DNA of 64,000 bases, from contig JAREIK010012177.1 of NCBI GenBank assembly GCA_029783825.1, forward strand, positions 18,419-82,418, written 5' to 3'. The stretch is from Sapria himalayana. Its lineage: Eukaryota; Streptophyta; Magnoliopsida; Malpighiales; Rafflesiaceae. How positions within the stretch are numbered: position 1 is the first letter of the stretch; each line of letters opens with the position of its first letter. Shown here one piece after another: positions 26,714 to 38,017 of this stretch. The notes beneath the pieces were generated by a model. The model had not been told where the DNA came from. It did not search any database and worked only from the letters and a program-made list of their open reading frames with translations. The position numbers were made by a program, and so were the translations under genes.

Positions 26714-26810
26714 TTCTTCTTATTCTTCTAATTCTTCTTTTTTTTTCATTTTCTTCTTATTCTTCTATGTTTTCTAATTATTTTTATTATACTTTTTTTT
26801 CTTATTCTCC
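20911..26810. repeat. 9-bp TTATTCTTC array, pyrimidine strand on +
   Basis: About 5.9 kb of the same TTATTCTTC-type repeat with many variants. Nearly pure stretches occur at about 25047-25160. ATT trinucleotide runs appear at about 22618-22640 and 26625-26682, the latter running into a CTT run to about 26711. All apparent reading frames are low-complexity translations. The array abuts the LINE fragment 5' edge on the left and a CACTA terminus on the right. Confidence 0.95.
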
Positions 26811-26813
26811 TCA

Positions 26814-27090
26814 CACTACATGAAAATTCCCTTATAGCTAGGAAAATTTCATTAGCTATATTGGCTTTATCCATCACTAAAATATATTAATGATCGATAA
26901 ATGATTGATTAATGCTGAAAATTATCTCAATATAAAGTGCTCGTCACAAATTATTAACAAAAAAAAAATTCCCTTGCTAATTTTTTAATCACGAAAATTC
27001 TCTGCTATTTATTTTTTTTCCTTGCTCATTTTGTTCGTAATTAAGAGTTACAACAACTTCCCTTTCTAAATTAGCGGGGCAAATATCTCT
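26814..27090 (+). mobile_element. Second CACTA left terminus
   Basis: The segment starts CACTACATGAAAA directly after the array and continues with TAGCTAGGAAAATTT and further TTAGC/TTGCTA motifs typical of CACTA sub-terminal regions. The left flank is TCA. The right end at 38017 is flanked by TTA, so a 3-bp target-site duplication would need one mismatch. The sub-terminal region is shorter and less repetitive than that at 3.8-5.0 kb, so this is a different subfamily member or an older copy. Confidence 0.75.
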
Positions 27091-27964
27091 AGCTATTTTA
27101 AATTAAAAACTATTTATATATAATTATTTTTCCAAAAAATTTGATTACATATTTTTTAAAATTTTTATATTAAATTGAATAACAAAATATAATATAAACC
27201 ATTATTTATAATTTACAAAAATTAAAAATAGTTAATAAATTATTGTTATTCAATATGTTACATAGTTATAACAAAAACATAACATAGTTATATATGTTTC
27301 TGCTTTTTTGTAACATTCTTTTTCCTGTCGCTCTATCACACAATAAATTGGATTAGTCATCTTTTCTTCTTCATCAATATATGTAAAGAAAATGTATAAA
27401 CTATAATCTATCTATGAAATTGATGTTGCTTTCTCTCCCCCAGTTCATCTAGTCACCATCTTTCTGTTGCGACAAATTTCTCTATGCAAACTACTTTGAT
27501 CACATCTCAAATTCGTTGGGCAAACTCACCTTTGTAAGATATGAATCTGAGCTTGTTATGTTATAATTCAATCACATCACTCTCATTAAAACACATTTCT
27601 TATATAATAAAGCAAAAATACAGTCATACAATACAATCAAACATAAAATCACACCAACCCACATCAATCCCTAATGCATTTGTTCTCTACTATCTATGAT
27701 CTTTAACCATGCTTATATGCACGGATGGACATGTATAACTATGCAAAAATATCAACATGTCACATGTTTAATGCAAGTGTAAAGCAATCTAAACATTTTA
27801 ATAATAATAGAAAGTGGATTCGCAATTTCACAAGGGAATTGAAAATATAATCTTTCGTTGTTATGACCGGTACTTGTAACGAGTTTTAGAAAGTGGATTC
27901 GCAATTTCTAGCTCATGAATTAAACACTAACTTATATATAACTTGGTAGCTCACTAAAACAGAG
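27091..27964. other. CACTA interior, no gene seen
   Basis: AT-rich sequence with no convincing frame. The phrase AGAAAGTGGATTCGCAATTTC occurs twice, at about 27810 and 27890, a small direct duplication. Confidence 0.5.
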
Positions 27965-28255
27965 CTAGTGTAGAAAACACATCCTCAAAATGATCAAATA
28001 CAAAATCAAATGATTCAAATAGATTATTAAGTTATAGTTCATCTTTGGAATCATCACCATGCGCTTCATCTGCCACCTTGCTAGGGTTTGTTTTGGTTTA
28101 TAGTTCAGGAACCATTTTTTAGTAGCATCATCCTCAATAATAACATCAGGAATGATGTCAATGCTAGACTTCATGAAATTATATATTTGAGAAGCGAATC
28201 CTTTAGGATCATCAAGGTTGAAACATCTCTCCTTTAATGCAGTCTAGTACATTAG
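27965..28255 (-). pseudogene. Unrecognised coding fragment (captured exon?)
   Basis: A minus-strand frame runs from about 28255 through an open stretch (LKERCFNLDDPKGFAS, then IPDVIIEDDATKKWFLNYK, then QTLARWQMKRM) to 27965. Its residue use is that of a normal soluble protein, unlike the AT-rich background. Upstream in frame there is a stop (TAG) near 28253 and no start codon. I do not recognise the family. The fragment lies downstream, in the same orientation, of the 30.3-30.75 kb exon and the NUP93 relic, so it may be another captured exon of the CACTA element. Function is unknown. Confidence 0.4.
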
Positions 28256-28399
28256 CCAGGCTATTTGCCCAAAAATAGTTTGGCAGCAGGAGCATGGGAG
28301 GTAAAGATCATGCAAGCCTAATATATATATCAACCCACTTGTATCCCATCACAAGATTTTTGTTCCCAAAAGATGATGACACTATCCTTGATTACGTGA

Positions 28400-28567
28400 A
28401 TGAATATGGGATCTTGGTTGAATCTGCAAGGCATGATTGATGCAGATGGAATAAGAAAGGAAATTGAAAACCAAGACAAGGGTGCCGGTAGTTCTTGGGC
28501 TTTGAAAGCACGCAAGAGAAAGAATGGTAAAGGGAGCAAAAAAAAAGGAGATGTTGCAGGTGGATAA
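28400..28567 (+). CDS. Small basic ORF, doubtful
   Basis: An ATG-initiated 55-codon + frame has a Gly/Ser/Lys/Arg-rich C-terminal half (ALKARKRKNGKGSKKKGD). A different + frame just upstream (about 28336-28440) is also open and protein-like (ITRFLFPKDDDTILDYVNEY), so the two may be parts of one frameshifted exon. No known domain is recognised. It may equally be chance. Confidence 0.2.
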   Translation: MNMGSWLNLQGMIDADGIRKEIENQDKGAGSSWALKARKRKNGKGSKKKGDVAGG

Positions 28568-28599
28568 CAAAAGAGGTAGAAGAGGAATGAGATTCCAAT

Positions 28600-30313
28600 A
28601 AAATAGTGAAGGTAGCTCGTGTCAGGATAAGATTCTAAAGAACAAAGGCATATAAATTGAAATATAACTTGTTAACTTCAATGACCCCATGGCTTGTAGA
28701 TAGTTTATCAGTAGGCAACTCAGAAATAGGAATTGATATATTTTCTAATGCCTTCCTTACAACATAGTGACTCACAGGAATACTCACGGTCTACACAATG
28801 TTGAGCAGAGAACACCATCATTGTCTACACAGATAACACATCAAGATAAAAAAAATATAAAATTAAAAAGCACATAGCTTCATTACACTAATGAGCTAAG
28901 CAATTCCTCCTCAAGTAGATTGGGAGGCCATTGATGTTGCATTCCTCAAGTAATAGCTATAGCTCATACTTCAATAACATAATCAACAAAATGACTATAA
29001 CCTAGAACTAAAGTGAGCTCTCCATAGTTCATATTGATGAGATCACATTTATGCTGCATAAAAGTAAGTGTTTTCACCATGTGAATTATCTAGAGTAAAT
29101 ATGAGTGACTAATAAAAATATTTGACCTCCACTATAGCTATCATGGCTTGTATCAATATTTACATTGACCCCAAGCATGAGTCTCAAATCTTGCATGATA
29201 CTTTTTGTGCTTCAGGTGCAACTCCATTGAGCAACTACTCCTTAAATTGAAGAGCGAGATAAAAATGTAAAAACACCATGAAGGAATAAACCAATAGCAG
29301 CAGACAAGTGTGATATCTATGAGTGGAAAGCAACAGCAATAGGAGCAACATGTGTACCATGAGCAGAGGAATCAGTTATGATGATTAAAGTATTTTCCTC
29401 GTCATAAATATTAAGAGCAAATGTACAAACATCTAGCTTGCTAATTATTACAAATTTCCTTTTCTCCCCGAAAGTGTAATTCAAATCACATCACAACACA
29501 ACCCAATGATGTCCATCTTTAGGAAAACTAGGCACTAATAATCAAGAAACAAAGAACATACGTAGCTAATTGCTATATCTATTCTATGGATCACAATAAA
29601 AATCTTTAAAAAAGCAATGCACTTTAAGATATATGATGTGAAACTTCAAAAGAAGCAAAACTAGAAAAAAATGGTAGTTCATAAATATTGCCTTTCATAT
29701 TGTTAGCGTTTATATTTTTTAAATCTTCTAATTAAACATTTATGATAATGAGTTTGTATGAGTTTTATATGAGTTTACTTTTAACATGAAATCAAACGAA
29801 GAGGTGTGAGCGTGTAATAATAGGGTAACACATCATGTAGCAGTCTGGCGTGCAATAATAGGGTGACACATCTTATGACAGTCTGGCATGCAATAATAGG
29901 GTGACACATCATGTGGAAGTCTAGCATGCACCACGCGGAACTTTTCCATGTGCTAGTGGCAGTCTAGAATGCACCATGTGCATGTGTGTAGTAGTGTTAA
30001 TGTGTATGTAGTGTGACACAAATAAGGTGTCATTGTGGCATGTGCCATGTGATAGTGTGCACAATGGATGTGTGTGTGGAAAAGTAGTGGGCAGTTATAT
30101 GCATGTAGTGTGGCATGCTTTGTGAGGCGGTGTGGGCAATGAATGCATGTAGTGTGTTATGGTAGTGTGCAAAATGAATATATCATTTATCAACTACTTC
30201 TAAACTTGTTAAATCACATTTTAATCACTCATCTAATATATATATATATATCAATAGTATAGAAGATCATGGAAAATATTAAATAGCTGAAAAAATGGGT
30301 CTAACCATCAAAA
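28600..30313. other. CACTA interior without clear genes
   Basis: Moderately AT-rich, non-repetitive DNA apart from a 38-bp minisatellite at 29812-29925 and a TGTG/ATGTGT-rich stretch to about 30160. I see no frame with recognisable motifs on either strand. Confidence 0.45.
29812..29925 (+). repeat. 38-bp minisatellite, three copies
   Basis: Three consecutive 38-bp units (29812, 29850, 29888) share TGCAATAATAGGGTGACACAT and end in AGTCTGGC or AGTCTAGC. A partial, diverged fourth copy (GGCAGTCTAGAATGCACCATG) follows near 29960. The differences are mainly C/T and G/A. Confidence 0.85.
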
Positions 30314-30750
30314 TCATGGAGCTTCTTGATGATAGTTTTGGAAGATAACTTTGATTGTTTGATATTCTGCAAAACAAGACATCATATTTAGAAAAATGAG
30401 ATTGTGTTTAACAAGAACTTTCTGAAAGTTGTAAAAAAAGTATTTTTGGAGTACATGAGCATGAAGATCAGGGTTCACTTCAGAAGACCATCCATTATCC
30501 AGATGGTCAAGATCAAAGAACTCAATGGCATCAAGACCATCAAATAACTCATCAGAGGCATTATTAAGAGAGAAAAAGTTGGTGAATCCCAAAGTTGATT
30601 TTTCTGCATCACCATCATCACCACTTCCTGGATCTTCAACTTTCATAGAATTAATTTCAATTTTAGGCAAGAAGACATGTCTTTGCATATTTCTTGATAA
30701 AAATTCAGAATGATAGTTCACTGACATTGCCTGAAACAACTCCCTCAATG
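30314..30750 (-). pseudogene. Exon-like fragment encoding an acidic protein segment
   Basis: The minus-strand frame is open for about 145 codons. It begins directly after a good intron 3' end (CTACCTTTTTCAG at about 30751-30763) with LRELFQAMS and continues with KIEINSMKVEDPGSGDDGD, TLGFTNFF, and an acidic run ELFDGLDAIEFFDLDHLDN. The last 40 or so codons look less constrained and may be intron read-through. The splice signal and residue composition suggest a genuine captured exon of a plant gene. I cannot name the gene. It is transcribed in the same direction as the NUP93 relic 3 kb upstream but looks unrelated to it. Confidence 0.5.
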
Positions 30751-30763
30751 CTGAAAAAGGTAG

Positions 30764-33485
30764 TATTTAGTCAACAAAAAACAATGTGTGAGTGTAAAGA
30801 AATGAACCATTTTTGCTACCTGCTACCCTTTCAAGCATAGGAATAGTTATGGAGCATGCTAATGACGGACGGATATATAGTTTCTAAAATCTCTAAATTA
30901 AAATCTCAATGAGTCCCATGTCATTTAAGTTAGATCCATTCTAATACATTAATAGAATCTATCACACCAGGTAAAGCATGATTAGAAAAATGGTAGCTTG
31001 TATAAGCTCTTCTAATGCTTTCGTTACTCTTTAGGTTGTGTTTGATTGGATAGAATTGAAGGGGGACATAATTTGATGATATTAAAATAATGTATGATTG
31101 ATAATCTCATTTCGGATTTAAAAATCTTAATGAATTAGTATGGAATATACTTAGGCATAAATATTTAAAACATTTATTTTACACATTTATCAGACAATCT
31201 CTATAAATGAGATATTTCCTAAGACTTTATAGTAATTTATAAGCAACTATCAATTATAATTGATATATTTTCAAATCCAATTTTCAAATTCTTGTGGAAT
31301 TCAAATAATGGATGAATATGTTCATCCATTTGGTCTTCAATTTCATGACTTATTCAAATGTTATAATAGTCATATTTTTGTTTCTAATAAGATATCACAT
31401 CTTTATGCGATGACCAAAATCAGTCCAAACTCTAAAAAGTATGTCTCGAATTCAAGATTTATCATGCATGATCTCTTCAATCTTTTGAAGTAAGACTGCC
31501 AAGATAATATACTGGTACGATTTATTTTCTTATTTAGCATTCATATTGTAAATGCTTCCATATATTAGGATAATATAAGATAGATATGGAAATCGCATTC
31601 ACACCCAAGTACTCAAGGCTCTCACTTTAACAAGATAAATTAAAAAAGATAAGTATCTCACCAATTTTACCCGATAACTTTAAAGAAACTATGTTTGAAG
31701 AGAATATGTAATACAAAAATTTCTCAAGTGATAAATCATCTTAATATATTATTCATTCATAAAAAAATTTAACTTCAAAGTTATTATGAAAACTAATATT
31801 AGTATTTATTTAATTACACAAAACCTTTGTAAAAGATAATATATGCAATGAAAATAATATACCAAAATACCTATATGTAATTTCTCATCCTTCTAATCCT
31901 ACCACCCAAGGATTAGTAAATGTTAGTTAAAGCTAACACCCAATGTTGAGTCAATCATCTTTATATCTTAGTTCAATAGCATTTTCTTGTGAATTAAGGT
32001 GAAAGTAAAACTTTAGGTTGAGATTTCTCTAAACAAATACATTTAGAGCTAAAGTTACAAAAAAGGTTGCCTACATTACTTCTAAGGCATGCTCTAATGT
32101 AGTCCTTTTGTGGAGTATATTTCTTGTAAATCATCAATTGATATTGAATAACTGCAAAGACAACCAAAATAGAGGTATCAAATTCACAAAATAAATGTTA
32201 AAAATTTCCATGAAAATCAAAATTTATTTATGCATTACTATAATATAAGTTCCATCTTCTTCCCTTTGCCAATATCGCCAGATCAATAGATCTCTTGGTT
32301 CCATACCCCTACAAGTGGAGGGTCTAGTTAATTAACTAATTAAAATCACACATTATACAAACCAAGCTTGAGATTAAGAAAACCCATAAACATATACACA
32401 TAGTACATTATGGTTTGAGATATAGCTAAAATAACAAAGTAAATGCAAACTAAAAGCCCACTTTGTAAAGAAATTAAATTCAACCAAATGGATAATTATC
32501 ATATTTAGTGAATGTTTGGTAATAACTTGAATTAATAAATAAATAAAATATTTTTATTTATTATCATTATAACTTATGAGTGTAAATATACTAAGTAAAT
32601 AACTTTATAAATTTTATGGTGATTCTATCAAGCAAGATTATGTTGGTAGAGATATAGCTTGTGTTTTTTTAACTTTACAACTCGTTAACAATAATTGTTT
32701 ATTTAACCAGGGAAGCTATTCATTGTACAACTGCTTGTGATTAATATTAGTGTGCCCATCAAGCTCCTCCACCATGGTGCCTTGGTAGAAACAGAAGTCC
32801 CATCAACTAGAAAAATATAGATCAGTTTTCTATCAAGAAGTTAAGAAAATTTTAGGAAGACAAAAAATTATAAAGAAGAACCTTACTCAAATCTCGAAGA
32901 ACCCAAAAACATGAGAGTTTGGAAAATGGCGTCGCAAGTCCCATCAACAACACCAATAGCCATTATAGTAGGATGATCATCCCAATGCTAGAAACAAAAT
33001 TTCTCACTTTGAAAGATGAAGCAAACAAGCTACGAACCATAGTTCTCGGAACTTAAACTTACTCCGCCAAGATTGCCCCAATCCTTTGCTTCCTTGAAAA
33101 GTCACAACCCTATAATGTTTGGGGCTATTACTTAGCATAATTTAAACTCACAGCCACTTTGAAAACATGCTAGGAGTTGTAAAAAAGGCTAGATATTGCC
33201 ATTATAACAACCAAATATTTTCCATGGAGAGGGTGCAATCACATCAGATATCATTGCATTTGCATGAAATCTCATGGAACATTCTACATATCTTTTATGG
33301 CTAATCCTCTTTGAAACACACAACCTGGAAGAAGAAACACTATGTATCCAAGAAGAGTACAAATACATGGAAATATTGTTCAAAACATACCTTAAGGGGG
33401 GCCATTTTTTTAAGTTCAAAACAAAAAATACCACAAAATATTTTTTATGACCACCCTTTTGTTAGCTAAGTAGCAATGTGAGATA
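30764..33485. other. CACTA interior, no named gene
   Basis: AT-rich sequence. Short frames exist at 31260-31493 (+) and 33189-33434 (-). The latter has somewhat protein-like residues (CVSKRISHKRYVECSMRF, DVIAPSPWK) and could be another decayed exon, but I recognise neither. Confidence 0.4.
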
Positions 33486-33489
33486 GAGC

Positions 33490-33493
33490 GAGC

Positions 33494-33544
<51 letters not shown>

Positions 33545-33862
33545 TGGGAAAGGAGTATGAGAGAGAGAAGGCAAGAGAAAACAAGAGAGTGAGAGCATGC
33601 TAGAGAGAGAGAGAGAGCATGCTAGAGAGACAGAGATAGTGAGAGAGCGAGAGAGATAGTGAGAGAGAGAGAGAGAGATAGTTAGAGAGATATATATATA
33701 TATATATATAGTGAGAGTGAGAGAGAGGGAGGGATAGAGAGAGTGGGAGAGAGAGGGAGGGATAGAGAGAGTGGGAAAGAGAGGGAGGGAGGGATAGAGA
33801 GAAAGAGAGAGGGAGAGAGAGAGAGGGGGGAGGGAGGGGGGGGAGAGAGAGAGATAGAGAAA
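33490..33862. repeat. (GA)n-rich microsatellite
   Basis: GA/GAGAGAGG repeats run with interruptions, including GAGAGCATGCTAGA twice (33590-33625), a (TA)n core at about 33691-33710 and GGGAGGGATAGAGAGA units at about 33725-33800. The minus-strand Ser/Leu frame across it is a repeat artefact. It lies immediately 3' of the NUP93 relic. Confidence 0.9.
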
Positions 33863-33896
33863 ATAGGTTAGAAAATAATCAATAGCTAGAAAATTT

Positions 33897-35465
33897 TCAC
33901 AAACTCTGAGCAACCTTGTCATATAAATCATGAGGCAAATTCTGGCTCAAATTGTTTGCAATGAACATCTCAATCTTGTCTTTGACAGCTTTAGGTGATC
34001 CATCAGAATCGGTGACACTGTTGAGATATATAAGAGTAATTTTCATAAGGTTAAGCATGCATGCTTGAGCATGAAGAGACAACACATCATTCTAATGCAC
34101 ATTACTGGCCACATCTGCAATGGGAGGATCAAAGGGAAGAAATGGCAATCTAGTTACTTCTCTCAAAGCATATGCATGATGTCCTAATTTTTCCAACTTG
34201 TACACCGAGAGCATTGCCTCTAGCTACCTCAACATAGTTTCTTGCTCTTAAATAAGTTCCCTCTTTTGGGTACTTGCATCAGGGTAATACTTGTTAGTCT
34301 CCAAAATCTCATTTCTAGACTGAATAAGACTAGCAACCCAGCTCTCACTATCAAGTCTGCCATGTGTTAGGGCACAATTTGCTTTAGAAAGGCACATTTT
34401 AGTAGCATCTAGTGCCAAATAGAATGCTCCAACTCTCTTCAAAATTTCAATAGATTTTTCATAAAAACTAGCTTGTTACTGCTGGTGCACAGCTTCAAGA
34501 AGAAACTTTTGCCTTGAACTAAATTCATGCAAAAACCATACCAGTTCACCTTCCTCGCTAGCACCTCTCGGACCAAGTAAAAGATAAACACCACCATCCC
34601 GCAACAACAACTTAGAAAGTAGTTGCTTAAACATCAAACCTCTCTTTCTTTTCTGATCCATGGTACCTCTTTCAATGTCATTGCATGATCCCCATTACGT
34701 AAAAATCCAGCACCATATCACTTGATTAGGCTTGAGGCCTTTGCATGAGCATCCATCACTCCTATTTTCTTTACAATTCCTGCACCCTCATAAAGAACTC
34801 CACAGTCAACCAACACAATTGATATGTGGACAACATCAATATTATATTCCTCGTCTTCAGCTTCTTTGGAAAAATAGATGACATTGGACCATAGCAGTAT
34901 GCTTAGAAGTAGCACATATGGGTAGACTAGAGGGTCCTTGCCATTTTTGGTCTAGTATGAAGGCTCTAATTTGTTTAAATAAGTCTACATGTCTTCCAAG
35001 CTATATGGTATGTGTCCTTCATGAAAGGCAGTGGCTGAAGATCCACTAAGAGGATCTTGATTTGCTGATAATTTAACCCACAAAAATCTTTTATAGTATT
35101 GAATAATGTTGGTAGATCTCACGGTAAATGATCAATTAGACGGTGCCAACCAGATAATATAGCATAGAGCAATAATTTTTTCTATCTCATGATATTCATC
35201 CTGCCAAGTCCATCACTCTCAGCAACTTTTCACATTCTCTTGAAGCAGAAATTGCTGCATGAACCATGCTCCCAATGTTAATCCATTTTGTTAGCAATGG
35301 AGCAAATTGTTGGGAAGCACGAGATGACTATTCTACATTTCTTGCTTCATCAAGCAAAAATATATCTGCTGCCACGTCGTGTTGATTTGTGCACTTTTTT
35401 AATACAAAACTCAGTAGAGAACGAATCCATCTAGCCGCAACTTCTTCAGAACTATTAGCTTCCAA
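33897..35465 (-). pseudogene. NUP93: NUP93-like nucleoporin pseudogene (C-terminal part), captured in CACTA
   Basis: NUP93 is a scaffold subunit of the nuclear pore inner ring. Reading 35465 to 33897 on the minus strand, successive segments match the plant protein as I know it: TTWQQIYFCL then DEARNV and SSRASQQFAPLLTKWIN (about 35390-35290), KLLLYAI and DLPTLF (about 35180-35115), KNGKDPLVYPYVLLLS (about 34950), EEYNIDVVHISIVL (about 34850), RDGGVYLLLGPRG and EEGEL (about 34590), IEILKRVGAF, GRLDSESW and ILETNKYYP (34450-34270), LPFLPFDPP, and a natural C-terminus NLPHDLYDKVAQSL ending at 33897. Residues that align run together without visible introns over about 1.5 kb. A 15-bp deletion before DEARNV, at least two frameshifts and about ten in-frame stops kill it. 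A plausible intron 3' end (CTATGTAG) precedes 35465, where a short unmatched stretch (SSEEVAARWIRSLL) may come from another source. The N-terminal part of NUP93 is absent. Confidence 0.88.
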
Positions 35466-35469
35466 CTAC

Positions 35470-36513
35470 ATAGAATGATGGTAATTATAGTTATAGGGAT
35501 GAAGAAGACCTGTATAGCATAAAAATGATTCATACCTTAAGCTGATAATGATGATTTAAGGTATCATTTAGCGTGAAGATGAAGAATAAATATAAATTGA
35601 AGATTAGGATGAGAATCAACAAACAGGTAGAAAACTATCATGGAGTTTGGAGAGAGATGAATTAGTACTTGCATGTGCTTACTTTTCTATTAGTGGTTAC
35701 TCTGCCATTATCAGTGACATGGATGCATGTATCTATTATTGCACTTCTAACTGGTTCCTTATATGAAGCTTTGATTAGCCACGTCAAAGAACATAAAAAT
35801 GCAACCTAAACCATGAAGTCATGAATCCAAGAAGAAGACATTTAATTTCTAGTAAAATTCATAATGTCATCCAAACTGTCATGTAGATTTAAGCATTTAA
35901 CAAGCATAATTACCAAATTCTTTGAAAACTCTATTGACTTTAAACACTGAGATTATTCTCTTCGCAAAGATAAGAAAAATTGTTTTAAGTGTTTGAATGC
36001 CTAGCCCTAGCATTTTTATATTTCAAGAAAACTCAAAAAAAAATGGAAGTAAATATATAGAAAAAAAAGAGAGAAATTAAAAAGTAAAATAAAAATTATA
36101 AAATTTATTAATTTAAAATTTAAAAAAGTAAATACATTTTTATTTAACCAGAAATGAAATTATTTCATAAATAAAATAAATGTATGTTTAATAATTATTG
36201 AAATTGAAATATTTATTTTTTGTAATATTATTTATTAATTAATGAAATTAATTACATAAATAAAAAAATTATTAATGGCTATAAAAATGAAGAAACAAAA
36301 TATTACTAATAACCATGAAAACTGATAATTAGTAATTAAATTTTGATATTAGTTCATAAATTAAAAACATATTATTTAATATAACCATAAATAAATTATA
36401 TAAATGTATAACTATACAAAATTTAACATTTCATATTCTTTATAGTTAATGGATAAATTTATAATATTATTTCATAAATAAAAATAATAATATGATATTA
36501 TAAAAAAGTATTT

Positions 36514-36553
<40 letters not shown>

Positions 36554-37600
36554 AGTTATAAATTTTTAATAATTCATATTATTTTTAATGAATATAATAT
36601 GAAATAATTTTAAAGCATAAAATTTCATATTATTTGATATAATTTATAATTATTAAAATTCCAAAATTACTTAAAGTGAGAAAATCATTAAAAAAAGTTA
36701 TATTTATTATTTTAATAAAAATGGAATATTAAAAATCTAATAGTAAAAATCTTACTCAAATGTTTAATTCTTATAAATTTTAGTAAGGACAAAAAATAAA
36801 ACATGGATTAAATATGCTTAGAGGCAAATTTAATTTTTTTAGGACAAATAAATATTATAAATGGTTTAAATAACTCTTTTTAAAAACTATAAAGATACTT
36901 CAAGTGTTTTTTTAATAACCACATGGAGATATTTTTTTAAAGCATCAATTCTTATGTAATTAAAATATCTATGTATTTATCTTTAACAATCAATTTATTT
37001 TCATTTAAATTTTATAAAAAATTTGAAAATTTATTTTATAATTCAAAAATTTTAAATCTTATATAAATTATTTTTTTAAAAGTTAGCTATAATCATAAAA
37101 AATAATATTTTTAGCTTTAAATAATATTAATATTTACTTGTTTATTCATTAATTCGTATATTTTTATAAATATTTTTTATTTAATCACATTTAATTATTT
37201 TAGCTTTTCATTAGCATAAATTTTTATGTGCTATAATTTATTTATTAAGACATCTTAAAAAATGAATATAATTAAAGAATTAATTATTTAATGTTTTTTT
37301 AATACAAAAATTTAAATTTCATAATTAAAAATTTTAGAAAAATTTTGCGTATAATTTTTTTAAAATTTTATAATCATTAAAATAGTTATTTTAGAAATTA
37401 TTAATATAATTTTTTATTCGAATTTATATATTTTAGAAAGTATTTATTTATAATATCATATTATTATAATTATATGAGGATAATGTGTCTTTTAAGGATC
37501 GCTCATCCCTAGACGATGCAAAACATTTAATATACAAAATTACATCAAATATTAAAACAAATAATATATAAAAATTAAAAAAAAATCAGTATAGACTAGC
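35470..37600. other. CACTA interior, AT-rich, no gene
   Basis: From about 36000 the sequence is nearly pure A/T with no reading frame. A (CA)n followed by (TA)n tract occupies about 36513-36552. A putative splice donor for the exon before 35465 (CTTAAG followed by GTATGA on the minus strand) lies near 35540. Confidence 0.5.
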
Positions 37601-38017
37601 TACGGAGATAATCTCCAAGCCAAAAAGCTAGTGAAAATTTCCTAGCTAAATGCATATATGTTGTGACAATTTTTATTTAAGGACATATCGCTTGAAATTA
37701 ATAAAAGTTTATAAAAAGAAATTTTGAGATAATTATTTAGTGATGGATTTTGTCTCGATCTAATTAGCTAGGGAAAATCCACTGCTAAATACGTTAATAA
37801 AATTGACGCCATATTTTTCATGAAAATCTAAAATAATATTAAATAGGAGAATTTTTTAATCAAAAGTTTCCATCTCTAATTGGTCACAATTCCATCAAAA
37901 ATTTGTGATTCAATGTAAAATCTAACTCTTGCTATTCCCTAGTTAATCCCTCGCAAATTAGCTAGGAATTTTTTCCTAGCTAAGTTTTCATTGCGAAATA
38001 GATAATTTGATATAGTG
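37601..38017 (-). mobile_element. CACTA right terminus with sub-terminal motifs
   Basis: The segment ends ...GATATAGTG at 38017, the inverted form of a CACTA start. The reverse complement begins CACTATATCAAATTATC and contains TTAGCTAGGAA, TTCCTAGCTAATTTG, then GGGATTAACTAGGGAATAGC. The last piece closely matches GGGATTAGCTAGGGAATAGC near the 3805 left end. Further inward are TTAGTGATGGATTTTG and TAGCTAGGGAAAATCC. The flank TTA leads straight into the 9-bp array. Confidence 0.8.

Larger units (their letters stand above)
26814..38017. mobile_element. Probable CACTA element (11.2 kb) carrying captured gene fragments
   Basis: The interval is bounded by a CACTAC start (26814) and a TAGTG end (38017) and sits exactly between two parts of the 9-bp array, as expected for an insertion into the array. 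The interior holds gene-like minus-strand fragments, including a long NUP93 relic, but no recognisable TNP2-type transposase, so it would be non-autonomous. One caution is that the right end resembles the left end at 3805 more than the one at 26814, so an alternative reading is a larger composite with rearranged ends. Confidence 0.55.

Noticed and set aside
20911..26810. CRISPR-like or centromeric satellite array
   Set aside because: Units are 9 bp with no spacers, and no cas genes are present. The unit is far shorter than nucleosome-scale plant centromeric satellites, and the arrays are tied to LINE 3' ends.
33416..33931. 171-codon Ser/Leu-rich minus frame
   Set aside because: Almost entirely the translation of the (GA)n tract.
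33897..35465. Alternative genetic code reading TAA/TAG as Gln in the NUP93 frame
   Set aside because: The pattern is tempting because most stops replace Gln, but TGA stops and frameshifts are also present, the LINE frames carry stops too, and all other features are of a plant nucleus. Methylation-driven decay explains it better.
27965..35465. TNP2-type CACTA transposase in the element interior
   Set aside because: No frame showed recognisable transposase motifs. The best-conserved minus-strand coding stretch is NUP93.
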